Notes: generated from the sequence alone by a model not told the origin. Positions 15,085 through 23,146 are shown, counted from the first letter of the stretch. The stretch is 46,788 nt of DNA from an uncultured Oscillospiraceae bacterium (GCA_947599875.1 CANQFV010000020.1:1-46788); one strand, 5' to 3'. A program made the numbers and translations.

Positions 15085-15150
15085 GGACGGGATCGAACCG
15101 TTGACCTCCTGAATGCCATTCAGGCGCTCTCCCAGCTGAGCTACGCCCCC
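15075..15150 (-). tRNA. tRNA-Ala (anticodon GGC)
   Basis: Read on the minus strand, the 76-nt gene begins GGGGGCGTAGCTCAG and ends CGTCTCC-A-CCA. The anticodon arm is CCTGA-ATGGCAT-TCAGG with GGC in the loop, and the T arm contains GGTTCGATCC. The acceptor stem pairs with two G-U pairs. CCA is encoded. GGC reads the Ala codons GCC and GCU, which suits the high-GC codon use around it. Confidence 0.95.
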
Positions 15151-15170
15151 GGATTTCTCACAGCATGAGG

Positions 15171-15199
15171 ATTTTACCATAGTGTGGGACGATTGTCAA
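15171..15199 (-). promoter_or_regulatory. Promoter of tRNA-Ala
   Basis: On the minus strand a perfect -35 TTGACA (15194-15199) and -10 TAAAAT (15171-15176) are 17 bp apart. The tRNA starts about 20 bases after the -10. Confidence 0.8.
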
Positions 15200-15267
15200 G
15201 AGGTTTTTCGGATTTTTTTGAAAGAAGACCCGGCGCCCGCCAGACCTCCGATGATCCGCCGGCCCCC

Positions 15268-15996
15268 TCAACTCTCCAGCCAGTATTCCAGCCACTTGGT
15301 GCGCAGCTCCTCCACGGCCCGGCGGGAGGGGGCCAGGCAGCCGCCGCCCTTGAAATTGACGGCGCTCTTGTCGATGGAGGTGATGAGGCTCAGATTGACG
15401 CACCAGCTGGCCCCCACGATGGTGAAGCGCCTATCGCGGAGCAGCTCGGCGCAGGCGTCCCGGAAGGCCGACCGAATGGTCATCCCCTGGATCACACGCC
15501 CGTCGGAGGTGTAGTAGCACACGGAGCGGTTCTTCAGCTCCGCGTAAGTCAACTGGGAGAAGGGGAGGAACGCGTCCCCGGAGTTGGAGCGCACAATGAC
15601 GCCCCGGAGCCGCTCCTCCTGGGTGATGGAGACGGCGCGGCGCAGGACATCGTGGAGCTTCTCCGACTCCACGGGCTTTGTCAGATACTGAAAGGCCGAC
15701 ACGTCGTAGGACTCCAGCGCGTACTCGGTGGAGGAGGTGAGGTAGATGATCAGCCCCTCGTCTCCGGCGGCCCGCAGACGGTGCCCCAGCTCAATGCCGT
15801 TCATTCCCGGCATAAGCACATCCAAAAGATAGATATCCCGCCGCTCGCCGTTTAACTCACGGAGCATCTGGACGGGGGAGTTAAAGACCGACACGTTCAG
15901 ATCCTCCACCCCCTCGGAGCGGAAGAAGCTCACCACCTCCCAGCGCAGCTGGTCGGCGGCCTTGACGTCATCGTCACAAATGGTAATTTTCAGCAT
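15268..15996 (-). CDS. LytTR-family response regulator
   Basis: The 242-residue protein has a receiver domain (acidic DDD at residues 8-10, phospho-acceptor Asp59 in LLDVLMPGMNG, conserved Lys in YLTKPV near residue 107). A LytTR DNA-binding domain follows (LPFSQLTYAELKNRSVCYYTSDGRVI...RRFTIVGASWCVNL...KGGGCLAPSRR). It resembles AgrA/VirR-type regulators that respond to a membrane histidine kinase and often control peptide or surface genes. No kinase gene lies nearby, so it is an orphan here. The start was set at 15996, with GAAGGTG upstream. A longer frame would overlap glyA. Confidence 0.87.
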   Translation of the reverse strand: MLKITICDDDVKAADQLRWEVVSFFRSEGVEDLNVSVFNSPVQMLRELNGERRDIYLLDVLMPGMNGIELGHRLRAAGDEGLIIYLTSSTEYALESYDVSAFQYLTKPVESEKLHDVLRRAVSITQEERLRGVIVRSNSGDAFLPFSQLTYAELKNRSVCYYTSDGRVIQGMTIRSAFRDACAELLRDRRFTIVGASWCVNLSLITSIDKSAVNFKGGGCLAPSRRAVEELRTKWLEYWLES

Positions 15997-16079
15997 GGGA
16001 ACACCTTCGCTTCCAATGTGGATGATACTCCAACGCGCCGCCGGGCGAAATCCCGGTGGCGCGTGATGCGGATCAGAGA

Positions 16080-17333
16080 TCAATACAGGGGGAACCTGGC
16101 GCACAGATCGGTGATGATCTGTCTTGTCTCCTCCTGAGTGCCCTCAAAGTCGTGGGCCGTGGCGGCGATGCGGTCGGCGATGATGATCATCTCCGGCTCC
16201 TTAAAGCCCCTGGTGGTGACGGCGGGGGTGCCGATCCGGATGCCGCTGGTGACAAAGGGCTTCTCCGGGTCGTTGGGGATGGCGTTCTTGTTCACGGTGA
16301 TGTATACGCTGTCCAGGCGCTTCTCCAGAACCTTCCCGGTGACGCCGGTGCCACGGAGATCTGCCAGCATCAGGTGGTTGTCTGTGCCGCCGGAGACCAG
16401 GTTGATCCCCCGCTTCATCAGCTCGTTGGCCAGGACGGCGGCGTTGCGGACGATCTGCGCCTGATACTCCCGGAAGCCGGGCTTCAGCGCCTCGCCCAGG
16501 CACACGGCCTTGGCGGCGATGACGTGCATCAGCGGGCCGCCCTGGGTGCCGGGGAAGATGGCCTTGTTAAACTGCTTGCCGAACTCCGGATCCTGGGTGA
16601 GGATCATCCCGCCCCTGGGGCCACGCAGGGTCTTGTGGGTGGTGGTGGTGACCACATGGGCGTAGGGGATGGGGGACTCATGCTCGCCCGCCGCCACAAG
16701 TCCGGCGATGTGGGCCATATCCACCATGAGATACGCCCCCACGCTGTCCGCGATCTCCCGGAAGCGCTTGAAATCAATAGCCCTGGGATAGGCGGAGGCC
16801 CCGGCCACGATCAGCTTGGGGCTGTGTTTTCTGGCCAGCTCCTCCAGGGCGTCATAGTCGATCCGCCCCGTGTCGGAGGAGACGCCGTAGGGGACAAAGT
16901 TAAAGTATTTTCCGGAGAGATTCACCGGGGAGCCGTGGGTCAGATGTCCGCCCTCCGCCAGATTCATTCCCAGCACCGTGTCGCCGGGATTTAAAAGGGC
17001 GAAGTACACGGCAGTGTTGGCCTGAGCGCCGGAATGGGGCTGCACATTGGCGTACCCCGCGCCGAAAAGCTCACAGGCCCGCTGGATCGCGATGTTCTCC
17101 ACCTCGTCCACAAACTCGCAGCCGCCGTAATAGCGCTTGCCGGGGTAGCCCTCGGCGTATTTGTTGGTGAGAACGCTGCCCATAGCCGCCATAACGGCAG
17201 GGGAGACGTAGTTCTCACTGGCGATCAGCTCGATGTTTCGCTTCTGACGGCCAAGCTCACGCCCCATAGCCGCGCCCACGGCGGGGTCACGCTCGCTGAC
17301 CAGCCCGATGGAATCCAAAAGATCAGAATACAT
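16080..17333 (-). CDS. glyA: Serine hydroxymethyltransferase
   Basis: This 417-residue PLP enzyme interconverts serine plus tetrahydrofolate with glycine plus 5,10-methylenetetrahydrofolate. The PLP lysine is Lys234 in [14 protein letters not shown]. Other signatures are [32 protein letters not shown] near the N-terminus and [12 protein letters not shown]. Length is normal. A consensus promoter (17366-17394) lies 32 bp before the ATG. It stands as its own unit between the LytTR and DegV genes, all on the minus strand. Confidence 0.97.
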   Translation of the reverse strand: MYSDLLDSIGLVSERDPAVGAAMGRELGRQKRNIELIASENYVSPAVMAAMGSVLTNKYAEGYPGKRYYGGCEFVDEVENIAIQRACELFGAGYANVQPHSGAQANTAVYFALLNPGDTVLGMNLAEGGHLTHGSPVNLSGKYFNFVPYGVSSDTGRIDYDALEELARKHSPKLIVAGASAYPRAIDFKRFREIADSVGAYLMVDMAHIAGLVAAGEHESPIPYAHVVTTTTHKTLRGPRGGMILTQDPEFGKQFNKAIFPGTQGGPLMHVIAAKAVCLGEALKPGFREYQAQIVRNAAVLANELMKRGINLVSGGTDNHLMLADLRGTGVTGKVLEKRLDSVYITVNKNAIPNDPEKPFVTSGIRIGTPAVTTRGFKEPEMIIIADRIAATAHDFEGTQEETRQIITDLCARFPLY

Positions 17334-17365
17334 AGGAAATACCTCTGAAAAACTTATTCCCGCCC

Positions 17366-17394
17366 ATTATATCATCAGAAACCCGATAATTCAA
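17366..17394 (-). promoter_or_regulatory. Promoter of glyA
   Basis: On the minus strand, TTGAAT (17389-17394) and TATAAT (17366-17371) are separated by 17 bp. Confidence 0.75.
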
Positions 17395-17404
17395 GAAAAA
17401 ACCC

Positions 17405-18250
17405 CTATTTTCTCATGAGGATTATGCCCAGAGTTTTAGGCCCGCAGTGGTTGGAAATGGTGCATCCCGCCACGGCGTCGATCACCTCGTCGAAGGGGCA
17501 CGCCTGCGTCACCGCCTGCCTGGCCTCCTCCAGAAATTCAGGGGAGAAGCCGTTGGATTTTACAAAGAACATCCGTGTCCGGTCAAGCTCCTCCGGCCGC
17601 GCCAGCCGGTCGGCGATGTACCGCAGCACCACCTTTTCAATGGATCCCCGGTACTTACGCCCCACATCCATCTTTCCGTCGGCAAGCTCGATGCACGGCT
17701 TCAGATTCAGCAGATTGGCCCCCAGCGCCACAAGGGGGGAACACCGTCCGCCCGCCTTCAGGTAGTCCAGGGTGTCAATGACGAAGCTCACATCCAGCCG
17801 CTCCCGCTCCTCCTCCATCGCCGCCACGATCTCCTCCGGGGTCTTCCCGGCGGCGGCCATGTCGCAGGCGTCCAAAACAAGCATGGAGATGCCCACGGTG
17901 AGGTTCTTGGAGTCCACCACATAGACGCCCCCCACCTCCTGGCCGGCGATGCAGGCGTTCTGGTAGCAGGCGGACATGGACTGGGAGATGGTGAAGTGGA
18001 TCACGGCGTCGTATTCCCGGCGAAACTCCCGGAACTTCTCCAGATAATCCCCCACATTTACGGCGGCGGTGTTGCCCAGCTTGCCCCCGGCGGCCACATG
18101 GTCGAAGATGTCCTGGGCGGTGATCTCCACCCCGTCCCGCTTGGCCTCGCCGTCTATCACGATGTACAGGGGGAAAATATGTACATTGTATTTTTCCGCC
18201 AGCTCCACGGGCAGATCGCAGGTGCTGTCGGCAGTGATCTTGATCCTCAT
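17405..18250 (-). CDS. DegV family fatty-acid-binding protein
   Basis: The 281-residue protein matches the DegV family, which binds a fatty acid and acts as the FakB-type partner of fatty acid kinase in Firmicutes. Signatures are ITADSTCDLPVEL at the start, a central ISQSMSACYQNACIAG loop with the lipid-contacting Ser, and GGRCSPLVALGANLLNLKPCIEL. The start is the ATG at 18250, because GGGAGGACAGC just before it is a good ribosome site. No fakA kinase gene lies in the window. The stop lies only 11 bp from the glyA promoter. Confidence 0.9.
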   Translation of the reverse strand: MRIKITADSTCDLPVELAEKYNVHIFPLYIVIDGEAKRDGVEITAQDIFDHVAAGGKLGNTAAVNVGDYLEKFREFRREYDAVIHFTISQSMSACYQNACIAGQEVGGVYVVDSKNLTVGISMLVLDACDMAAAGKTPEEIVAAMEEERERLDVSFVIDTLDYLKAGGRCSPLVALGANLLNLKPCIELADGKMDVGRKYRGSIEKVVLRYIADRLARPEELDRTRMFFVKSNGFSPEFLEEARQAVTQACPFDEVIDAVAGCTISNHCGPKTLGIILMRK

Positions 18251-18389
18251 ATGCTGTCCTCCCAATGCGTCGTATTTCTCTAAAGCCGGCGGCGACCGCC
18301 GCCTTCCACCGGCTATAATAACACATTAACGAAGAAAAGGGTATTGGTTAAATGAACAAATTTTCAAAAAATGTACGGATTATGCCGTC

Positions 18390-18660
18390 ACAATGAAGAA
18401 GATACCCCCCCGGAGGGGGGAAGGGGGGCGTTCCCGGAGGGAAGGTGTCCGCCCGGAGGGCGGAGAGGGGGGCTTTCCCCGACGGGGGAATAAGGTGTCC
18501 GCCCGAAGGGCGGACGGGGGCGATTTACTTTCTCCTCTTTTGTGTTGACAAAAGAGGAGAAAGTAACAAAGAGGAGAAAAACAACCAGGGGGGATTTCGA
18601 TTTCCCCCCTGGACCCCCTTGAACCGACCAGTTAGGGGGCTGCGGCCCCCTACTGGAGAA
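18390..18660. repeat. Block of GC-rich hairpins between degV and rpmA
   Basis: Within the 800 bp gene-free stretch 18251-19052 this part carries two near-copies of GGTGTCCGCCC-GAAGGGCGGA (about 18443 and 18494). It has a 17 bp perfect hairpin (ACTTTCTCCTCTTTTGT at 18527-18543 against 18548-18564) and a CCAGGGGGGA/TCCCCCCTGG hairpin (18585-18612). Frames crossing it are low-complexity and not credible genes. Confidence 0.7.
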
Positions 18661-18812
18661 ACCCCCGGGGTGCTGCCCAGGGATGCAGGGGACGAATCGG
18701 TGTAAGCATCCACCCAATGGTGTGCCGCGCCCTTTGGACTGAGCTGGTGGGATGTCGGGGGCGGCCTCCCGGAGACGACACCCTCCTCCGTCTTTTGAGG
18801 AGGTGGGACAGC

Positions 18813-18870
18813 GGGGACGGTTCTTTTGTACCACCAGTGCGCACACTGGTGTGACTAAAGAACCGTCCCC
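18813..18870. repeat. GGGGACGGTTCTTT inverted repeat, copy F3
   Basis: Left arm GGGGACGGTTCTTT at 18813-18826 and right arm AAAGAACCGTCCCC at 18857-18870 are perfect. The centre contains a second hairpin, ACCAGTG-CGCA-CACTGGT. The right end runs straight into the 18-bp tandem array. Confidence 0.8.
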
Positions 18871-18960
18871 GTGTCCCACCCTGTTCCCGTGTCCCACCCT
18901 GTTCCCGTGTCCCACCCTGTTCCCGTGTCCCACCCTGTTCCCGTGTCCCACCCTGTCCCC
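18871..18960. repeat. Five tandem copies of an 18-bp unit
   Basis: The unit GTGTCCCACCCTGTTCCC is repeated five times with no spacer. The fifth copy has one T-to-C change. The unit matches the flank of the adjacent F3 element (CCGTGTCCCACC), so the array looks like a slippage expansion of that element's end. It is not a CRISPR, because there are no spacers. Confidence 0.9.
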
Positions 18961-18984
18961 GTTCCCCACCCAGCGCGGCAGCAG

Positions 18985-19026
18985 AAAGACCCGGCGTGAA
19001 TTCTAAGGAATTCACGCCGGGTCTTT
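18985..19026 (-). terminator. Terminator hairpin of rplU-rpmA (module A type)
   Basis: Perfect 19-base arms AAAGACCCGGCGTGAATTC (18985-19003) and 19008-19026 enclose loop TAAG, 26 bp past the rpmA stop. The GAATTC...GAATTC tip is the module A core of the composite repeats. On the left it adjoins CAGCGCGGCAGCAG, a remnant of module B. Confidence 0.75.
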
Positions 19027-19052
19027 TGTAGATGTTCCCTTGGTTTTTGCCT

Positions 19053-19316
19053 TTACTGCGCGTTCTCCTCGTAGACGGAGACCTGCTTGCGGCTGCGGTT
19101 CACATGCTCGTAGCGGACTTTGCCGGAGACCAGGGCATAGAGCGTATCGTCGCTGCCCTTGCCCACGTTCACGCCGGGGTGGATCGCGGTGCCGCGCTGG
19201 CGGACAAGGATGTTGCCGGCCAGAACGAACTGCCCGTCGGCGCGCTTGACGCCAAGACGTTTGGACTCGGAATCGCGGCCGTTCTTGGTGGAACCCATTC
19301 CTTTTTTATGAGCCAT
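19053..19316 (-). CDS. rpmA: 50S ribosomal protein L27, without N-terminal extension
   Basis: The 87-residue protein begins [15 protein letters not shown] and contains [15 protein letters not shown], the standard L27 core. Many Firmicutes make L27 with a 9-12 residue N-terminal extension removed by the protease Prp. This one begins directly at the mature-type end. A GGAGGTG site lies 9 bases before the ATG. It is 41 bp downstream of rplU in the same operon. Confidence 0.97.
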   Translation of the reverse strand: MAHKKGMGSTKNGRDSESKRLGVKRADGQFVLAGNILVRQRGTAIHPGVNVGKGSDDTLYALVSGKVRYEHVNRSRKQVSVYEENAQ

Positions 19317-19357
19317 GAATATTACACCTCCGATATGTGGTATGGTTTACCGGTCAC

Positions 19358-19672
19358 TTACGCGTTAACGGCGTCGATGGTGACCTTGGTGTAGGGCTGA
19401 CGGTGGCCCTGCTTGCGCCGGTAATTCTTCTTGGGATGCATCTTGTAGACGATGATCTTCTTGGACTTACCGGTCTTTACCGCGGTGGCGGTGACGGACG
19501 CGCCGGAAACCAGGGGCTTGCCGATGGTAGCGGTGCCGTCGTCGTTGAAGATGGCCAGAACCTTGTCAAAGGTGACGGACGCGCCGTCCTCCACGTTCAG
19601 CTTCTCAACGAACACGGTGTCGCCGGGGTTGACGCGGTACTGCTTGCCACATGCCTCAATAATCGCTGTCAT
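19358..19672 (-). CDS. rplU: 50S ribosomal protein L21
   Basis: The 104-residue protein matches L21: the N-terminal [22 protein letters not shown] and the C-terminal [26 protein letters not shown] are diagnostic. The start was set at 19672, where AGAGGTG precedes the ATG. It is the first gene of the rplU-rpmA operon under a perfect promoter, with a leader of roughly 85 nt that may carry an autoregulatory structure (not verified). No gene lies between it and rpmA. Confidence 0.97.
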   Translation of the reverse strand: MTAIIEACGKQYRVNPGDTVFVEKLNVEDGASVTFDKVLAIFNDDGTATIGKPLVSGASVTATAVKTGKSKKIIVYKMHPKKNYRRKQGHRQPYTKVTIDAVNA

Positions 19673-19762
19673 ATCTTTTTCACCTCTTATAATGTAGAGA
19701 CTCGCTCTCGCAGGCGTGCCCGGGGGCATCTTTTCAAAAGCTCAGCTCAAAGCGGCTTTCCC

Positions 19763-19791
19763 ATTATACCTTCCCATGCCGGAGTTGTCAA
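19763..19791 (-). promoter_or_regulatory. Consensus promoter of rplU-rpmA
   Basis: On the minus strand, TTGACA (19786-19791) and TATAAT (19763-19768) are both perfect and are separated by exactly 17 bp. Confidence 0.9.
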
Positions 19792-19831
19792 CATTTTTTT
19801 GCGTCTACGTCCCCATTTTCCCGGGAATTTG

Positions 19832-20284
19832 TCAGGAAAAATGCTTCACATAGACCCTTGACGGCTCCCCGTCCATATCCCTCATCTGGGTGAGATAGGT
19901 ACAGCCGTATTTTTCGTACAATCCCACATGATTTGTGGAGATGTACACCTGCTCCACATGCTGGGCCTTCGCCAGCCGCCGGATCTCCTCCAGCAGCAGC
20001 CCCACATAGCGGTGCCCCCGGTGCTGGGGGAAGGTGTACACGAACCCCATCCAGGGGGTCAGCTCCGTGGGCTGGATATCGTCCTTCTGCGCGTATGTGC
20101 AAAAGGAGATCAGCTCGTCGCCCTCCGTCAACAGCAGCACCCTGGAACCCTCGCCCACGGCGTTGAAAAAGGTCCCGTCCCGGAGCAGCTCATACAGATA
20201 CACCCCCGCGCCCCAGTCGCACCGGGAAAGCTCCCGAAGCCAGTGATCGCGCCGTTCACTCTCAAAGTAATTGATGATCTCCAT
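19832..20284 (-). CDS. GNAT-family N-acetyltransferase
   Basis: The 150-residue protein has a GNAT core: LISFCTYAQKDDI, MGFVYTFPQHRGHRYVGLLLEEI (the acetyl-CoA pyrophosphate loop, with QHRGHRYVG in place of the usual Q/RxxGxG/A) and VYISTNHVGLYEKYGCTYL. The acceptor is unknown. The start was set at 20284 because AAGGAG lies six bases upstream. Two earlier in-frame ATGs would overlap the S4 protein's end. It is the last gene of the minus-strand operon that starts near 24429. Confidence 0.8.
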   Translation of the reverse strand: MEIINYFESERRDHWLRELSRCDWGAGVYLYELLRDGTFFNAVGEGSRVLLLTEGDELISFCTYAQKDDIQPTELTPWMGFVYTFPQHRGHRYVGLLLEEIRRLAKAQHVEQVYISTNHVGLYEKYGCTYLTQMRDMDGEPSRVYVKHFS

Positions 20285-20325
20285 CCGATTCTCCTTATAA
20301 ATCATATCCTCATTCCCGGCCCGAT

Positions 20326-21069
20326 TCACCGGTAGATCCGCACGCTCACCCGCAGGCGCCCCTTTTTCGTTTCCCGCTGGATGCCCTCGTAGGCAAACCG
20401 CCCGTAATGGCGGACGGACACGATCTCCCCCGGCGTCAGCTCCGCCGACGGGCTGGCCGCCAGACGCCCGGAGATAAAGACCTGCTCCCCCTCCACCAGC
20501 TCCCGGGCCTCATTTCTGGACAGGCGGAACACCGCCGCCACGGCGGCGTCAAGGCGCTCCGACGCCACCACAAGCTCCGTCACCGGTGGGGGAGAGGACA
20601 GGGCCTCGGGGGCCGGGGACAGGGCGCAGGCCACGGTCGTGTGCCGCACGGAGGTGAGATTTTCGCAGATGAACCCGGCCACGCTGTCCAGACAGAAGAG
20701 ATACCCCTCGTTGTCCACAAGGGCGATGTCCCCCATCACCTCCCGCCGCAGTCCCAGGGACATGAGGGCGCCCAAAAAGTCCCGGTGCGTCAGGGGATCG
20801 GCGAATTTTTGCCGGACGGGGGCGATTTTGACGCACACCACCGGCGGGGCCTGGATGTAAGCGCAAAGCTCCTCCGACCCGAAGCAGGCCACCTTCCGTT
20901 CCGAGGCTTCAAGCCCCCCGAACAGGGTGAAGGGGCAGGCAAGCCTCAGCCGCAGCAGGGCGTCCTGCTGCGCCAGGGTCAAAAATTCGGAGAATACCCA
21001 GCACCCCCGGTCATACGCCCGGGAGGCCAGCTCCGTCATCCGGTTAATAAACAGCGCGTCGTTGTCCAT
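20326..21069 (-). CDS. ylmH: YlmH-type S4-domain RNA-binding protein
   Basis: The 247-residue protein matches the YlmH family of Firmicutes, which bind ribosome-associated RNA and are linked to rescue and cell division clusters. The central LTHRDFLGALMSLGLRREVMGDI is a family hallmark. The S4 domain follows at about residues 170-235 (ERLDAAVAAVFRLSRNEARELVEGEQVFISG). In many Firmicutes it lies in the ylm/divIVA cluster. Here it sits inside a flavin/isomerase operon and overlaps the Gx-transporter stop by one base. Confidence 0.85.
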   Translation of the reverse strand: MDNDALFINRMTELASRAYDRGCWVFSEFLTLAQQDALLRLRLACPFTLFGGLEASERKVACFGSEELCAYIQAPPVVCVKIAPVRQKFADPLTHRDFLGALMSLGLRREVMGDIALVDNEGYLFCLDSVAGFICENLTSVRHTTVACALSPAPEALSSPPPVTELVVASERLDAAVAAVFRLSRNEARELVEGEQVFISGRLAASPSAELTPGEIVSVRHYGRFAYEGIQRETKKGRLRVSVRIYR

Positions 21070-21572
21070 TACTGATCCCTCAAAATTTTAGAAAGCCCCG
21101 GCAGGCACGCCTGGGCCGCGAGACCTGTGAAAAGCCCGGCGATCACGCCGGAGACGGTGAGGACCGGCAGATAGACGGCGAGGGACGGAGTGGCCGTCAC
21201 CAGGATCGCCGCCCCCATCTGCCCGGCGTTGTGGGCAATGGCGGCAAAGACGGAGGCCACCCAGACCTGCCGCTCCGTCACGATCTTCTTCATAAGCAGT
21301 GTCACGGGAAAGGCCACGAGACTCCCGGCGAGGGAGTAGATCAGCGCCGAAGCGTTCCCGGAGAACACCGACCCCAACAGGATCCTGGCCGTCAGCACCG
21401 CCAGGGCGTCCCAGGGGCCCATGAGATACAGGGTGATCAGCGTGACGATGTTGGAAAGCCCCGCCTTTACCCCGGGCACGGGGATGAGATCGGGGAGCTG
21501 CAGCTCTAAAACAAAAATCGTCAGCGCCACGGCGGTGAGAACCGCGTCCCGCGCCATCCGTTTCAGCTTCAT
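21069..21572 (-). CDS. Gx transporter family membrane protein
   Basis: The 167-residue protein is almost wholly hydrophobic, with about five membrane helices. Its start (ARDAVLTAVALTIFVLELQLP) and the segment VPGVKAGLSNIVTLITLYLMG match the Gx-transporter family, historically labelled heptaprenyl diphosphate synthase component I. The fold resembles the substrate-binding S component of ECF transporters. With NusG-domain-II and ApbE genes beside it, it may take part in extracytosolic flavin or redox chemistry (inference). Confidence 0.8.
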   Translation of the reverse strand: MKLKRMARDAVLTAVALTIFVLELQLPDLIPVPGVKAGLSNIVTLITLYLMGPWDALAVLTARILLGSVFSGNASALIYSLAGSLVAFPVTLLMKKIVTERQVWVASVFAAIAHNAGQMGAAILVTATPSLAVYLPVLTVSGVIAGLFTGLAAQACLPGLSKILRDQ

Positions 21573-21576
21573 CCCG

Positions 21577-21948
21577 TCACCCCGCAGTCGTGTCAGGCCC
21601 CGCGCCGCCTGTGAGGCGGATCACCAGTCTGTGGGGCAGGCAGACGATGGGGGAGGCGGAGTCGGAGAGCCACCCGGCGTTCACGCACACTTGATCGGGG
21701 CAGTCGGCGGACTCCACCCGGATGCGCCCCGGTTCGATGAGGATCACGTTTACCCCCCGTGGCCCCTCCACCGTCAGGCGCCGGGGTTCCCGAACCCGGT
21801 CAAGATCCACCGTGTACCGCAGCGCCCCGTCGGAGTAGATCTCCGCCACATGTCCCGGCGCGGGACGGAGCCACAGCCAGACCGCCGCGGCCCCGGCCAG
21901 GAGCAGGATACACCCGATCACCGCGGCCCAGGTTCTCGTCTTAACCAC
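21577..21948 (-). CDS. NusG domain II-containing membrane-anchored protein
   Basis: The 123-residue protein has one N-terminal signal-anchor helix (AAVIGCILLLAGAAAVWLWL). A NusG-domain-II-like extracytoplasmic domain follows, with three Cys in SADCPDQVC and PIVCLPHRLVI. Such stand-alone domains occur beside Gx-transporter and ApbE genes in Clostridia. Its 5' end overlaps apbE by 8 bases, and the Gx gene follows 4 bp later. Function is unknown. A redox or metal role for the Cys is an inference. Confidence 0.8.
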   Translation of the reverse strand: MVKTRTWAAVIGCILLLAGAAAVWLWLRPAPGHVAEIYSDGALRYTVDLDRVREPRRLTVEGPRGVNVILIEPGRIRVESADCPDQVCVNAGWLSDSASPIVCLPHRLVIRLTGGAGPDTTAG

Positions 21949-22939
21949 GCCGTATCACCTTGACTTCCTTGCCGGCATACGTCCCCGACAGGGTGAAGCA
22001 GTCCTCCAGCCCCTCGGTTATGTAAACCTCACCCTCCCCGGTGACAAGCACCAGGTCAAAATCTCCACGGCTCCGCCAGAGGCGCTCCGCCGCGTTTTTG
22101 CCCATAACAAATACGGCGGTGCTGAGACCGTCGCACAGCAGTCCCTCCCGGCCCACCACGGTGACAGAGCTGAGACCGCTGTCAGCCGGATACCCGGTTT
22201 TCGGGTCGATGATGTGCCAGTAGACCTGCCCGTCCTGTTCAAAATACCGCTCGTACCCCCCGGAGGTGACGACCGCCGCGTCCCGAACCTCCAGGACGCC
22301 CAGATAGCTCTCCCCAAAGGGATCCCGCACTCCCACGCGCCAGGGGGACCCGTCGGGCTTGCTCCCCAGGGCGTACACGTTGCCCCCTAAGTTGATAAGG
22401 CCGCTTTTGGCCCCGCCCTCCACCCAGGCGTCCCGGATGGCGTCGGAGGCCAGCCCCTTGGCCACGCTCCCCAGGTCGATCATAGCCCCGTGCGGCAGGG
22501 AAACGGTGCCGGAGCTGACCGACACGCCGGTGTAGTCAACCCGCGCCAGAAGCTCCTTCAGCTCCTCCCGCCCCGGGATCCGGTACGTCCCGGTGGTAAA
22601 GCCCCAGGCCCGCACAACGGGGTAGACGGTGATGTCCAAGGCCCCGTCCGTTATCCGGCAAAGCTCCAGGGCCTCCTCCACAAGCTCCAGAGCCGTGGGA
22701 GAGAGCCGGGCGGATCCGGCGGCGTTCAGGGCGCTTATCTCGCTGTCCGGATCCGTGACGGACAAGGACTTCTCCAGCCCCTCTAAAATCTCCTGGGCGT
22801 CGTCCAGAAGCGCCTCGCCCCCGTAGACCCGCAGCTCCGAAACGGTGTCCATCGCGAAAACCGTCCGCTCCCGCGCCTGGGGGGCGCAGGAACACAGAAA
22901 AAGCGCAAGGAGCGCCGCGGCAATGGCCGCCCGCCTCAT
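21941..22939 (-). CDS. apbE: FAD:protein FMN transferase lipoprotein
   Basis: The 332-residue enzyme transfers FMN from FAD to Thr or Ser in a flavinylation motif of an exported target protein. A lipobox (LCSC, lipidated Cys18) places it on the outer face of the membrane. Family motifs are FAMDTVSEL, GALDITVYPVVRAWGF, IDLGSVAKGLASDAI, INLGGNVYALG, HIIDPKTGYPAD and DGLSTAVFVMG. No protein with an obvious FMN-binding domain is encoded in the window, so the target lies elsewhere or is not recognised. It overlaps the small membrane gene upstream by four bases. Confidence 0.92.
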   Translation of the reverse strand: MRRAAIAAALLALFLCSCAPQARERTVFAMDTVSELRVYGGEALLDDAQEILEGLEKSLSVTDPDSEISALNAAGSARLSPTALELVEEALELCRITDGALDITVYPVVRAWGFTTGTYRIPGREELKELLARVDYTGVSVSSGTVSLPHGAMIDLGSVAKGLASDAIRDAWVEGGAKSGLINLGGNVYALGSKPDGSPWRVGVRDPFGESYLGVLEVRDAAVVTSGGYERYFEQDGQVYWHIIDPKTGYPADSGLSSVTVVGREGLLCDGLSTAVFVMGKNAAERLWRSRGDFDLVLVTGEGEVYITEGLEDCFTLSGTYAGKEVKVIRRG

Positions 22940-23145
22940 TCCTCCGCCTCCGGCGTCTGGGAGGTCTCCTGGAGCCAGGGAATCTCCAGCTTCACGCCCT
23001 CGGAGGTGTACACAATATACCGCCTGAATCCGAAAAACACCGCCACGGCCAAAATCAGCAGGATGGCCGCCAGCACGAAGAACACCGTCAGCGCCGTCTT
23101 CAGCGGGCGGCGGCTGCGGTAGATACGAACCTCGCTGCGGCGCAT
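22936..23145 (-). CDS. Small single-pass membrane protein of unknown function
   Basis: The 69-residue protein has a basic N-terminus (RRSEVRIYRSRRPLK), one helix (TALTVFFVLAAILLILAVAV) and an outer tail of about 30 residues ending in acidic residues. Its stop overlaps the apbE start (ATGA), and its start lies one base past the rpiB stop, so it is firmly part of the operon. I do not recognise a family. It could be a scaffold or partner for the ApbE/Gx proteins. Confidence 0.7.
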   Translation of the reverse strand: MRRSEVRIYRSRRPLKTALTVFFVLAAILLILAVAVFFGFRRYIVYTSEGVKLEIPWLQETSQTPEAEE

Positions 23146-23146
23146 A

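Noticed and set aside
18871-18960. Possible CRISPR array
   Set aside because: Units are 18 bp and directly abutting, with no spacers and no cas genes in the window.
18388-19015. Minus-strand frames with a GHGNRV peptide repeat
   Set aside because: The repeat is only the translation of the 18-bp tandem array. No ribosome site, and the frame covers hairpin repeats.
19673-19757. L21-type autoregulatory leader RNA before rplU
   Set aside because: A leader of about 85 nt exists, but I could not confirm the known secondary structure by eye, so it is only mentioned, not called.
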